Shown: piece by piece, positions 23,430-31,588 of the stretch
How the letters are laid out: every line of letters starts with the position of its first letter
Position numbering within the stretch: position 1 is the first letter of the stretch
Assembly: GCA_007922225.1 (NCBI GenBank)
Contig: ML679958.1
Span: forward strand, 58,422,838 to 58,486,837
Direction of reading: 5' to 3'
DNA: 64,000 bases
DNA from: Emydura subglobosa
Taxonomy: Eukaryota > Chordata > Testudines > Chelidae
Notes under the pieces: generated by a model
Told to the model about the DNA's origin: nothing
The model's input: the letters and a program-made list of their open reading frames with translations, nothing else
The model's database searches: none
Program-made: the position numbers and the translations under genes

Positions 23430-23935
23430 GTGACTGCAGATTTATCTATCTACAGTGACAGTTTCAGAGGTTGAAAACCTCTTTTAAAACTCAGTGTATA
23501 CAAGTAGTTCAAGATGCATTTTTCGAATGTGAGTTACCCTACACTTGTCTACACTGAATTTCATTTACTTTTATGTTGCCCAGTTACTTATCTTGTCTTT
23601 CTGGAATTCCTCATATGGAATTCCATCCTGACACTTGACCCAGCTTAAATCATTTTCTTTTTGCTATATTTCACCATCATTCTGCAATATTCATCTTCCT
23701 TCTCCCCTTACCCCATTTCCAGGACTCAAAAAGATCAGAATCTCTCATGGATATACATCATAAAAAATTAAAGAACAAAGCAACTGAAGACAAGCCTCAA
23801 GAGAGAAGGCCATTTGACCGAGACCAGGACCTCCAAGTCAATCGATTTGATGAAGCTCAAAAGAAAGCCCTATTAAAGAAATCCAGAGAGTTAAACACCA
23901 GGTTTTCACATAGCAAAGGCAATATGTTTTTATAA
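961..23935 (+). CDS. GPALPP1: GPALPP1, GPALPP motifs-containing protein 1 (3' seven coding exons; 5' end outside window)
   Basis: Seven exons join in frame into about 315 residues plus stop. The N-terminal half carries three GPALPP motifs, each followed by G-Y/F-(K/R)-K, and one GPMPAKGP variant, separated by acidic serine-rich linkers (SDEDPES, DSEEEQD, GDDDDDG, DSSEEED). The C-terminal half is the DUF3752-type region: ESWMTELPPELK, GPRTFKRR, WTDTPADRERK, LSGRDKRLAEQ, KRSESLMDIHHKKLK and the terminal FSHSKGNMFL. Vertebrate orthologues are about 340 residues, so only the first exon is missing; the first exon seen here opens inside the glycine codon of a GPALPP motif. The protein's role is poorly characterised; it is low-complexity, probably nuclear, and has no catalytic residues. 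Identity is secure from the motif order and C-terminus. No frameshift or stop interrupts the joined frame, so the gene looks intact. Confidence 0.96.
1735..1934. mobile_element. Small MITE in GPALPP1 intron
   Basis: A 200-bp palindromic element. The left end GGCCAAAATTTTCAAA is the inverse of the right end TTGAAAAATTTGGCC, and inner arms around 'aggcacttaa / aaaattttcaaa' also pair. It has no coding capacity. The superfamily is undetermined; such 'ggccaaattttcaaa' MITEs are widespread in sauropsid genomes. Confidence 0.65.
2100..2190. repeat. Fragment of palindromic sauropsid MITE
   Basis: It contains 'ggcctgatcca' at the left, a self-complementary centre 'ccattgacttcaatggg' and 'gggcctc' at the right, the usual layout of short non-autonomous DNA elements. 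The flanking intron (1,935-2,950) shows nothing else recognisable. Confidence 0.45.
2953..3051 (+). CDS. GPALPP1: GPALPP1 exon B
   Basis: The acceptor is TTTGTAG ending at 2952 and the donor is GTAATT at 3052. The first base finishes the split lysine. It encodes KQKRAQEGDDDDDGFFGPALPP and then GFKKQDDSPER, the best conserved GPALPP unit, preceded by a run of five aspartates. It ends in phase 2, matching the next exon. Confidence 0.96.
3371..3377 (+). promoter_or_regulatory. TATA-like box in CR1 5' UTR
   Basis: TATAAAA within the GC-rich leader, downstream of a duplicated 'ttagggggc' motif (3349 and 3361). It may be part of an internal promoter; function is inferred only from position. Confidence 0.35.
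3576..4730 (+). pseudogene. CR1 ORF1 with SGNH-esterase domain (broken)
   Basis: The N-terminus (from 3576) begins MPDTEAAVVVTQVVEE with a CGSC pair, then shifts frame near 3,645. The middle is a charged, Lys/Arg/Glu-rich nucleic-acid-binding-like region. The C-terminal third is an SGNH/GDSL hydrolase: block I VIGDSLLRR (about 4240-4266), a block III-like FHVGTND (about 4400-4420), and block V DGFHL (about 4658-4672) near the C-terminus LEQLIREL. CR1-clade ORF1 proteins are known to carry such an esterase; its role in retrotransposition is unclear. A stop after CLPGAGI at 4,337-4,339 and two frameshifts break the frame, although Ser, Asn, Asp and His of the esterase blocks all remain readable. 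Confidence 0.85.
4960..7745 (+). pseudogene. CR1 ORF2 endonuclease-reverse transcriptase (broken)
   Basis: The APE endonuclease is seen as NARSLGNKMEELELW (about 4,975-5,015), GGRVVLYIND (about 5,130), LGVCYRL and MGDFNFPDIDWK (about 5,366-5,400). Reverse transcriptase follows: DLIYLDLSKALDTVPHGELL (6,650-6,710, domain A), SSGVPRGSVLGS (domain B) and KFADDTKFGG (about 6,920-6,950, catalytic FADD). The C-terminal part contains [13 protein letters not shown], then RRASRMV, LFSLTKRRLRGDMIALYKYI and RGVKFWNSLPRG. The frame is broken repeatedly, for example near 5,466, 6,308, 6,905, 7,170 and 7,452. Motif order is standard for CR1. Confidence 0.93.
8238..9160. other. Unrecognised intronic sequence
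   Basis: AT-rich GPALPP1 intron between the CR1 tail and the next repeat. No ORF, palindrome or known repeat end was recognised. Confidence 0.5.
9160..10525. repeat. Unclassified LTR-like repeat
   Basis: The composition (GGAGCCAGCAG, GGGGTCAGAATCAGAAGTC, many CAGGAACA/AGCAGGGAC words) resembles the abundant 'gtcagaatcag..caggagtc' class of turtle LTR-type repeats; a related stretch is at 48,340-48,690. No clear TG..CA borders or target duplication was found, and the class is a guess. Confidence 0.35.
10526..11136. other. Unrecognised intronic sequence
   Basis: No recognisable repeat end or exon. Short ORFs here are not supported by any motif. Confidence 0.45.
11137..11950. mobile_element. 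Tigger/pogo-like non-autonomous DNA element
   Basis: The left terminus TAGAGTAGATTCCGCTTATT and the inverse of the right end TACAGTAGATTCTGTTTAAT form an imperfect terminal inverted repeat next to a TA dinucleotide, as in Tigger-type Tc1/mariner elements. A second inverted layer pairs 'gttgctattaccggcagttgctaa' with 'ttgccattaaccagaagttgctaa' near the ends. The 600-bp middle (about 11,225-11,800) is GC-richer, with repeated 'cctggctgcagccctg' words. No transposase was seen. Confidence 0.6.
11951..13381. other. Intronic stretch with one possible old repeat
   Basis: Positions about 12,060-12,430 ('ggtcaggttgtgtcccatcctgcatgc...ctccctcctgggctg') look like a degraded interspersed repeat of unknown class. 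The remainder is AT-rich and unrecognised. Confidence 0.3.
13382..13902. mobile_element. Nested palindromic MITEs
   Basis: The outer element has left end CAGGCTTTGTCTGCATAAGA; the right end, read inversely, is AAGGCAGTGTCCACACAGGA. Inside sits a second palindrome: 'gtctgccctgcagctggga...gtgctagttctg' (about 13,467-13,530) pairs with 'gctagcgctgccctagcac...ctccagctgcagtgacg' (about 13,663-13,728), with 'aatagcagtacagacactgcagcataggcaacagc' in the inner arm. Both are non-coding, Harbinger/hAT-like MITEs common in sauropsids. Confidence 0.6.
14480..14875 (+). mobile_element. CR1 3' UTR fragment
   Basis: It matches the tail of the 3.3-8.2-kb CR1: 'ggctggttcttgctcacatgctgagggt' and 'ggaattttcccccaggtc' correspond to 7,918-7,945 and 7,978-7,995. 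It ends 'agactcagtgatctgctggtcgtttttggccttaaactctatt', a diverged CR1 terminus. No coding part remains. Confidence 0.8.
15264..15372 (+). CDS. GPALPP1: GPALPP1 exon C
   Basis: The acceptor is a pyrimidine tract ending TTTGAG at 15263 and the donor is GTTTGT at 15373. It encodes (R)PVIGPALPPGFRKPEQ and a serine-rich tail (SIGSSISSEFHTQ). An earlier AG at about 15,230 gives an in-frame stop and was rejected. It ends in phase 0. The 12.2-kb intron upstream is filled with transposable elements. Confidence 0.92.
15373..18530. other. GPALPP1: GPALPP1 intron, mostly unrecognised
   Basis: Positions about 15,665-15,790 ('gcttgagaatgctaggcatttcatgacat...ccctgccctg..acagtctaaa') resemble an old amniote repeat whose consensus ends 'ccctgccccaaagagcttacagtctaa'. 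The rest is AT-rich sequence with no recognised element. Confidence 0.4.
18531..19560 (-). repeat. Probable antisense LTR-type repeat, unclassified
   Basis: A GC-richer block with a poly-C run (18,727-18,735) and an A-rich 'ttattataaaacaaaagtaggtttatttaacaaag' stretch (18,800-18,840). The same layout is seen around 24,990-25,060 and 51,780-51,850. No TG..CA ends or target duplication could be fixed. Confidence 0.3.
19595..19935 (-). mobile_element. Antisense L2-like LINE fragment
   Basis: It reads like the antisense of the L2-type 3' coding end: 'catgtcaaactcctcattttcaaggctctgcacaattctgcctcttcctac' followed by 'catctggaatgtctccctttag'. The sense strand would encode the usual C-terminal F..RAWNxLP-type region. 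It is highly diverged. Confidence 0.6.
20709..20843 (+). CDS. GPALPP1: GPALPP1 exon D
   Basis: The acceptor AG is at 20707-20708 and the donor is GTAAGT at 20844. The 45 codons encode ATDSSEEEDTLIGPMPAKGP and then a charged helix-like stretch, DFERRAQRMKEKLTSSED. GPMPAKGP is the divergent fourth repeat of the family. The exon is phase 0 at both ends. Confidence 0.95.
21027..21191 (+). CDS. GPALPP1: GPALPP1 exon E
   Basis: The acceptor is TTAAAG ending at 21026 and the donor is GTGAGT at 21192. It encodes the highly conserved RESWMTELPPELKGFGFGP block, then RTFKRR and WTDTPADRERK, the start of the DUF3752-type domain. It is phase 0 at both ends; the upstream intron is only 183 bp. Confidence 0.96.
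21612..21707 (+). CDS. GPALPP1: GPALPP1 exon F
   Basis: The acceptor is CATCAG ending at 21611 and the donor is GTAAGT at 21708. The 32 codons encode EMQEAKSVSRGDEEIVLSGR and DKRLAEQLSSYN. The LSGRDKRLAEQ motif is characteristic of the family. It is phase 0 at both ends. Confidence 0.95.
22800..23395. repeat. Short MITE fragments in GPALPP1 intron
   Basis: Positions 22,830-22,910 carry 'tgatgtaattccactgactttaatagagtcacacc', the 'ccactgacttcaatgg' core of sauropsid MITEs. Positions 23,277-23,392 form a palindrome in which 'gattctgcgaagcacttaaacatgtccttaacttcaagcat' pairs with 'cacatgcctaagtgttttgctgagttgggacca'. Both are non-coding and old. Confidence 0.55.
23393..23424 (+). repeat. Poly-T tract (32 T)
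   Basis: An uninterrupted T run in the last intron, 300 bp upstream of the final exon. It directly abuts the MITE palindrome at 23,277-23,392. Length is likely polymorphic. Confidence 0.95.
23723..23935 (+). CDS. GPALPP1: GPALPP1 last coding exon with stop
   Basis: The acceptor is TTTCCAG ending at 23722. Seventy codons run to TAA at 23933-23935. They encode DSKRSESLMDIHHKKLK, PFDRDQDLQVNRFDEAQKKA and the terminal RFSHSKGNMFL, nearly invariant in vertebrates. A 32-base poly-T tract lies 300 bp upstream in the intron. Confidence 0.97.
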   Translation, partial: DSKRSESLMDIHHKKLKNKATEDKPQERRPFDRDQDLQVNRFDEAQKKALLKKSRELNTRFSHSKGNMFL

Positions 23936-24021
23936 TGCAAAGATATGAAGTTTTGAGGAGAAATCTATTAAACTTCAACAACTTTTTTAAAGTATCTTTT
24001 TCTGTAAATACTTGTGTGCAA

Positions 24022-24027
24022 AATAAA
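24022..24027 (+). promoter_or_regulatory. GPALPP1: Poly(A) signal of GPALPP1
   Basis: AATAAA lies 87 bp after the stop codon. A U/GU-rich stretch (about 24,095-24,118) follows and could be the downstream element. This predicts a very short 3' UTR; a longer alternative cannot be excluded. Confidence 0.7.
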
Positions 24028-24141
24028 TTTCCTTATGCGTAAAAGGACTGTTATGAGAATTATTTTTCCTTATCTGTAAATATTCTATTTAATTTTTTGT
24101 TGTGGGTGCTTTTTCTAGACAGTTTGTAATGCATAAAAATC

Positions 24142-24443
24142 AGAACTGCATTTAACTCCAAGCCTGTTTTGAGTTTGCAGGATGAATCTAATTTTCTTCT
24201 TTGATAGGGTTACTGGCCTAGTGGACGGAGGGAAGGAGTAGATGTGATATATCTTGACTTTTTAGTAAGTCTTTTGACATAATCCCACATCAGTTTCATA
24301 AGCAAACTGGGGGAAATGTGGTCTAGGTGAAAGTACTATAAAGTGAGTGCACAACTGGTTGAAAAACTGTATGCAAAGAAAAGTTAAACGGTTCAGTGCC
24401 AAACTAGGATGATTTATCTAGTAAGGTTCTCAAGAGTGTCCTG
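24142..24443 (+). mobile_element. CR1 fragment, left copy of a duplicated segment
   Basis: CR1 ORF2 remnant: GVDVIYLDF..SKSFDIIPHQFHKQT (reverse transcriptase domain A) around 24,236-24,305. The same segment with the same left boundary recurs at 26,999. The copy stops where an LTR-like sequence starts (24,444). Confidence 0.8.
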
Positions 24444-24580
24444 GTGTGAACGGAATACACCCGTGTTCACTCTATACACTATTGTAATAATCTTTGTACC
24501 TGGTATGCCTTGTAAGGTATCATTTGAAAACTCAATTTGCTAGTCAGCATTGTCCTGATAAATACATGTGGACAGTGATT
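24444..24580 (+). repeat. Truncated LTR fragment (left copy)
   Basis: It begins TGTGAACGGAATACACCC and matches the first about 140 bp of the LTR at 27,305, for example 'cactattgtaataatctttgta' and 'tcctgataaatacatgtgg'. It ends abruptly near 24,580. The CR1/LTR junction is the same as in the right copy. Confidence 0.75.
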
Positions 24581-26998
24581 GAACACTATTTTTAAATATT
24601 TTTTTTAATAATGTGGCTAGTTACCCACTTAACATTTTCAAGTGGCTAAATTTAAGAGTGATTATTGTGACACTTTGAGATTCACCCAGGCCAGTTGAGG
24701 GTTTGGTCGTCACCTGCCCTGCAATTTTGGTTGCCTTGAATGCTATGCTGCTGTGGGTCACAGCCCAGAAACCAACAGCCAGCCTACAAGCTTGCAGGTC
24801 TCACCCAGGCTTCCACCACCTTGAGGAGGTATCTCCACAACCCTTCCCACCCCAGGTTCTCCCCAAATACATCTTTCTGCAGTGTTCAGCCCCTCTTACT
24901 GTAGCATCTACAAAACCCTCTCAAGTTTAACAAGGCAATACACAGCAGATAATTAACTTAACTGGTGTTCTCACCCTTCCCTTCAGTCATAGCACTGAGT
25001 TGGTTTATAGTAAAACAAGTAATTAAGGTTTAATAGGTTTAATAAGGATAGAAATCATTTAAAAATATGCTACTAATACTGAAACAGAACAAACAAGCCT
25101 TTATGTTCAAAAAAGTTCTCACCATAGTCATTCTTCCAGCATGGCTGGCTACTCCTTTTCCAGGATCCAATCACAGAGCCCAAAGCCCAAAGTTGGTTTT
25201 CTTTGTCTCCTCAGTTGAAGGATAACCTGAGGGTTCTCTCTTCCACTCTTTATAGTGCAGTAAGCATTTGAAATGTATTCTCCTGAAGTGTATCCCCAGG
25301 TAAAGTTCCTTTCCCCTGCTGGCTTCTCCCTCACTTGTGCACTGTAAAAGTCACATGATCTGCTTCAGATATAAATGACTGACCCACTTTCCCTACCCAC
25401 ACTTGGCTTTAGGTGTCAGCCCCTTTCTCCTGGAAAAATCTCTTTATTAGCTTGCCCAGATACGCCTGGTGTAAATACATTTTCGTTACACATGTCCAGC
25501 ACATAGATATAGTTCTTTGTAGGTTAATTGTAGATCCATCAAAAGACTATTAATGACCAGTGAATTATTAGTTTTCTGATTTTGTTGAATGCCCGCATTG
25601 GATAAGTATCAGTGTGCGAGGTGCACTGAGCTGATCAGTCCGACTGAGATTCATTGCTCCATACCAGGGAGCTCTATGCCATCTAGCATTGGGGTTTTTC
25701 TAAGATCACAGTTATACTAACTAAATACTGCTTTTTAAAGAGGCTATAAACTGACTTTTACGACACTGTTGAAAGTGCTTTTTTCTCCTGCTGGGTTCAG
25801 AGACTCTGGGTCTGAGCTGAAGTCCATTGAAAGGCTCCCATTGATGTTTGTAGACTTTGAATTAGGTTGTTATGGGCACACACACACTTGGAGTGTCCCC
25901 TTGCCTCAGTGCCTAATGTCACTGGTATCCTTGGCTCCAGTGCCGGCTGTCTGTCTGCCTCTCACTGTGTCCTCCGGGGCTCGGCCATCCAGCCAAGTGT
26001 CAAAGTTCAAACCCCTTCTGAGTACTCAGAGTCCCACTTGATAAACAAAAGGTCCTTCACCTTCTCCTGGGCTCAACTCAGTTCTTTCTCACTCTTTCTA
26101 AACTCTTCCTTGTCAGAGTGCCAGCTCCCCCAGCTTTTCCCTGCAGGGAGTCCAAATACAACAAACTGGTGCTCTGCTCCTGCTGGGGTTTCTTTCTAGT
26201 CCCTGTTTCTTGAAGGCCATAACTCAGGGCTCCGCCACGAAAGCCTGCTTGCTGTGGGCCTCTTCTGTTCTCCTCTTGGAACACCCAGGCCTGCCTCCTA
26301 GCTCTCTTCCTATAGTTCAGCTCTCCAGTCACCACCAGTCCCAAACTGTTGGGCCTCTCCAAAGGCACCCAAAACTGTCCTCCCAGACCCATCAAGAGTT
26401 TCCTACTGTCTCCCTTTCCCATGGCTTTAATGGTCATCCATTGGGGCTCTCCCTCTTACCTCCAAGCCATAATTCAGGGCTTCTCCCTGACTTGTTGTCC
26501 TAGGCCTTGTCTAGGCACAGGATGTCCCTTCTTCACAGCTGGGATCTCCCTTTCTATTGGAACAGCCCTCTATTTATGCTGTTCAGGCAGCCTTCTTATA
26601 GAACTCAGTTTCTCCCTTGCTAATTGGTTAATGAGCCACCACCAGGAACATCTGGCAGCACCCAGATGTAGTTTACAGGGACATCATGGGTCAGTTAGGT
26701 TCTGATTCTCCCTGAAGGTCCCAGACTCTGTATCACCTGACTGGAGCTGCTGCTGGGAAGTATAAATTCAATAGCTGCTTTCACCTAGTGAAAAGATACT
26801 GTTTTTCTGAACATTTTGTATGTGTGTATATATATAATTCTTAAAGTATAGTATGTATCTTTATAATTTTTCTTTAAGTACTCCTCAAGGGTAGGAGCTG
26901 AAGTGTGGGTCTGTTAGCCTTCAATGGGCTTGCCCAGATGTAACAAGGCATAATTTGGTCTGCAAATCTTTGTGTTAATAGTGATACTTGAGAAGGAA
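24581..26998. repeat. Unclassified sequence, partly LTR-like (antisense)
   Basis: Positions 24,665-25,500 start TGTGACACTTTGAGATTCACC, contain 'ggtttatagtaaaacaagtaattaaggtttaatagg' (25,010-25,045) and end GTTACACA near 25,498, which suggests an antisense LTR, but no target duplication was found. Positions 25,760-26,720 are pyrimidine-rich with ORFs lacking any motif. The rest is unrecognised. Confidence 0.3.
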
Positions 26999-29385
26999 AG
27001 AACTGCATTTAACTCCAAGCCTGTTTTGAGTTGCAGGACCAATCTAATTTTCTTCTTGGACAGGGTTACTGGCCTACTGGATGGGGGGAAGGAGTAGATG
27101 TGATATATCTTGACTTCAGTAAGTCTTTTGACATAATCCCAGATCAGTTTCATAAGCAAACTAAGGAAAAAATGTAGTTTAGATGACAGTACTATAAAGT
27201 GAGTGCACAACTAGTTGAAAATCTGTACACAAAGAAAAGTTATCAATGGTTCAGTGTCAAACTGGGATAATGTCTCTAGTAAGGTCCTCAAGGGTCTGTC
27301 CTAGTGTGATGGAATACACCCCTGTGTTCACCCTCTACACACTATTGTAATAATCTTTGTATCAGGTATGCCTTCTAAAGTATCATTTGAAAACTCATAA
27401 TTTGTTAGTCAGTATTGTCCTGATAAAATACATGTGGCAACACTGTGATGTGAAGGTACAAGATTTCCCTTGTATGATGTTATTAACACATGTTCCAAAC
27501 TCCACCGCCCTGCCCAAGCAGAAGTCAGATCTGTCCTAAACAAAGGAAGGAATGTGTGCCTGCCTTAATTTGCATTTAAGCAGTAAATAGAGTCATCAAG
27601 CAGGGAGGGAAAATGACGGAAATTTAAACAAGTGGAAATAAAACAGCAGGGAATATCCTTCCATGTAGACTTTTCGTCTCCTGCGTCTCAGCTGGAAATG
27701 TTTTTCAAGAGGGGGACTGAAACTAGAAAAAGGAGGGACAAACATCCCAAGAAACCCCTCTTTCTCTCCCTGCCCGTCGTAATCTCTCTGCATCAGAAAA
27801 GACAAAGGAAACAGCTGTTGGACTCATGGGGAGGGGTCTGAGCTAAAACATTTGATCAGTAGGACTGCTGATGGCATATGGTGAGAAAAGTTTGCTTTGA
27901 ATCTAATGTAGTGTGTTAAGTTGGGCACCAAGAAGCTAAGGTTTTTTTCTTGCAACCATTTCTGACTTTTATGCCTCATTAACTGTACTCACTTAAAATC
28001 TCTTTGTAGTTAATAAATTTGTTTTGTTGTTTTATCTAATCCAGTGTGTTCAAGTTGAAGTGTCTGGGTAACTCCATTTGGGGTAACAAGTTGTGTGCAT
28101 ATTTTTTCCTTAAAGGAATAATGGACTTAATATATTTGCACTGTCCAGGAGAGGGCTGGGCAGTATAGGACATACATTTCTGGAGGAAAATCTGGGACTG
28201 GAAGTGTGTTGGGGTCATCCTATAGTAATCTTTAAGTCTGATAACAGCCAAAGTGGGACTGGCTGGCTGCAGCACACATAGGCATAGGTGGGAGTGGCCT
28301 GCATCCTGGAGGCTGTTTATGTGTGAGCAGTCCAGGTTGAAGGCTACAGCAGCAAAGCATTGTAGAGGGCATCCCAGATCACAGGGCAGGGGTGACACAG
28401 TTAATCACTAGTGTGGATTGTACCCTGGTATGTCACACCTGGGTCTGGTACTAGTCAATATCTTCATGAATTACTTGAATAGTGGAGTGGAGAGTATGCT
28501 TAAAAAATTCATTCATGACACCAAGCTGAGAAGGGTTGCAAGCATTTTGGAGGACAGGATAAGGATTCAAAATTACCTTGATAAATTGAAGAATTGATCT
28601 GAAACCAATAAAATAAAATTCCGTAAAGACAAGTGCAAAGTACTTCACTTAGGAAGGGAAAATCAAATGCACAAATACAAATTGTGGAATAACTGGCTAG
28701 GCAGTAGAACTGCTAAAAAGATCTCAGGGATATAGTGGATCATAAATTGAATATGAGCCAGCAATGTTGATACAGTTGTGAAAAAAGGCTAATATTCTGG
28801 AGTGTATTAACGAGAGTGTTGAATGTAAGGCACAGTAGGTAATTGTTCGGTTCTATTCAGCAATAGTGAGACCACAGCTGGAGTATTGTGTCCAGTTCTG
28901 CGTGCTACACTTTAAGAAAGCGGTGGACAAACTGGAGAAAGTCCAGAGAAGAGCAACAAAAATGAAGAAAAGTTTAGAAAACATGACCTGTGAGGAAAGG
29001 TTAAAAAAAAATGGGCATGTTGAGTCTTGAGAAAAGAAGACTCAGAGGACCTGATAAGCCTTCAAATACGTTAAGGGCTATGATAAAGAGGACAGCAATC
29101 AATTGTTCTCTATGTTCACCAAAAGTAGGACAAAAAGAATCAGCTTAACCTGCAGCACAGAAGATATACGTTAATTAGGAAAAACTTTCTAACTATAAAG
29201 GTGGTTGCGTACTGGAATAGGTTACCAGGGCAGTTGTGGAATCCCCATCCTAGATGGTTTTAAAGAACAGATTAGAAAGGGATTGTGTAGGTTCACTTTC
29301 CTGGCTCAGCATGCAGGGCTGAACTAGACCTCTTGAGGTCCCTTCCAGCCCTACATTTCTATGTTTCTGTGATTTCCATGAGAAA
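26999..29385 (+). mobile_element. CR1 LINE split by a solo LTR
   Basis: The CR1 5' part is 26,999-27,304 (GVDVIYLDFSKSFDIIPDQFHKQT, about 27,093-27,165). It resumes at 28,438 ('ggtctggtactagtcaatatcttcatgaattacttg') with the LTR removed. The 3' part includes an 'ETMTCEERLKKNGHVESLEKRRL'-like region in broken frames and ends 'gaggtcccttccagccctacatttctatgtttctgtga' at 29,333-29,371, a typical CR1 tail. Stops are throughout. Confidence 0.88.
27305..28437 (+). mobile_element. Solo LTR (1,133 bp) with 5-bp target duplication
   Basis: It starts TGTGATGGAATACACC and ends GTATGTCACA, so the termini TGTGA/TCACA are inverted complements. It is flanked by CCTAG (27,300-27,304) and CCTGG (28,438-28,442), a 5-bp target duplication with one mismatch, inside CR1. 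A 5-bp duplication fits Gypsy or a class of endogenous retroviruses. No internal region or pol remains, and short ORFs inside are not genes. Confidence 0.85.
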
Positions 29386-31470
29386 ATACACAACTTTTTA
29401 TTTGTAAATTGAGCCATTTGATTTGGAAATCAAGACATCATAAACATGAAGTCCTATAGTGTCATTCCAGTAACTTCAGTACAGAATCACACTTTAATCT
29501 CAGAAAAGGAAGGAAATTTGCAATTACATCTGAAAATCCAGGCGAGCACACAGATATTCACTTATGTACTTTTATCATTTACTGCTCTTTCTTGCACAAC
29601 AGCATAAGCAAAAATCAGTGAAGTAATCTGTCTTACTGACATTAACTCCAATAGTCTATTAACTTGAATCAGACATTGTCTTTATTTTAATTCCTCTAAT
29701 CCTTTTTAAGGAGGCATTGAGAGGAGCAAAATTTATCCTGCCAATGTATGTAATTTGATTTTAAGGGAAAAAAAACCTTTAATGACTTATTTTGAGATGA
29801 TGTGGACTTTTCTATTATTACATGTTAAATATAGCTCACTCCATAGTTCAGAAAAGTTACTGTGATATACTGCCTGAGTTTATTTACCTCAACAGATCAT
29901 GTACTCAACAACCCATACACTGTCATGTTTTCAGTCATTAGTCTGAGGTAATACATAGGTCCTGAGGGTGCAATGAATCTGTGTACTGATATTTATGTCA
30001 CTTTCAATGCAAAAAGTTAATGTGCACAATTGTTAGTTTCTAAAATACTAATTGAAAGAACAATTTAGTCTTATCTGCAGAACATGGTTGTTAAAATCAG
30101 TTAGGCTTGAGGGGGAGAGGTGGGTTTGTGTTTAGAGATTAAACCACCAAAGACATTTTTTTTTAATAGGTTTAAGTCAGCGGTTCTCAAATTTTGTCCC
30201 ATTGGCTTCTGAACAATCTCCATTCTCAGTGGTGAGTGCAAGAACCACCTCCAGCTGGAGATCAAATAACATTCCTGTGGCAACTGCAACATTGGAAATG
30301 TAACATTAGGAAAATCTTTAATATATATTAACTTCTTTGGGCATTATTTAGTAGCTAGAAACAAGGAGGAGGAGCTGGCATTCTGTGAACAGCCAATTCT
30401 TTATGGCCCACAGAAAATACTCTTCAAAACACAGGAAACAGCTGCCTTAGGCAAATACTTTTTGTATCAGGTGTCATTTTATGGCTAAGGTATTTGACTG
30501 AGGGCTCCCTGAATGAGGATTTCTCATATGAGTAAGGTTTGCAGGATCAGACTCTTAGCCATAAAACGTCACTTGATGTTGAAGCTTGTTTGCCACTGAA
30601 GTCAATGGAGAAACGGTTAGTGATTTCTGTAGGAGCTGCATTTAGTTTGTTACTGAAGTGGAGGGGTATAACAAAAATACTGACAGACCTGTAGCTATAG
30701 ATTACAATCATTTTGCACAGCTTCAGTCAGTGTACCTTGAAGTGTGGGGTACACAATTCTAATTATCAAAGCCTTGGTATGAATTCGGGAAGTCATTTTC
30801 TCTGATCTGATTTTTTTCCCAATGCCTCACTTATTCTGGCTCTGATAAAGCATGTGATATAAACCAGAGAGAAGGGAAAAAGCTGAATTTTTATCAAGAG
30901 TTTAATTTAAGCTTTTCATTTCTTTGTGTAAATTGAGTGAACTTTTGAGTTGCATTAATACACAAATTAATCTCCTTCTAGTAATGCCAGATCATCTCCT
31001 AGGACATTCATTAAAGTAAACAGTAGCTCACTAAATTAAAAGCTCTGAAACCTTTTGAGTGAAGAGATGAGCTGTTCTGTTCAATTTGGGCAAATTGAAT
31101 AGCATTTGTGCTAAAACTCTACTGATTTATATTCACTTTAAAGACCAATATTTAGGTCTCAAAAAATCGCCAGCATAATTTCTGTGTAACATTTCTAGTG
31201 ACCAGGCTCCTAAACATATGTAATAGTTTCTATTGCTATTCTATGCTGCCAGGCTGTATTGTGGCATATCAATCTATGACTGGTCAGGTGTAATGTCAAA
31301 GGCTGGTTTAAATGGACTTATCCTTGGTTTAAAATGCTTATCTCTGTTTTGTGGAGATGTAGAGTATATTTTAAATGTCTTCATTAAAAACAATTCACAA
31401 CAGCAATAGCCTCCTTTTGTGAACTATACTTATTAAGACATGCTTGGAAATCCAGCCATAGTGAAGCCAG
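29386..31470. other. Intergenic, mostly unrecognised
   Basis: The only clear piece is a hAT terminus CAGCGGTTCTCAAATTTTGT at 30,179-30,198, continuing to about 30,290. A 'ccactgaagtcaatgg' MITE core lies at 30,594-30,609. No coding signal was seen. Confidence 0.5.
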
Positions 31471-31471
31471 T

Positions 31472-31588
31472 TTGACAAAGCCCTGGCTGGGATAATTGAA
31501 TTGGGGTTGGTCCTGCTTTGAGCAGGGGGTTGGACCAGATGACTCCTGGGGTCCCTTCCAACCCTAATTGTCTATGATTCTATGAATA
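31472..31588 (+). mobile_element. CR1 3' terminal fragment
   Basis: It contains 'ttgacaaagccctggctgggataatt', 'tggtcctgctttgagcagggggttgga', 'ggtcccttccaaccctaatt' and the terminal repeat TCTATGATTCTATGA. It is a classic CR1 tail, near consensus and so probably younger than neighbouring copies. Confidence 0.95.
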
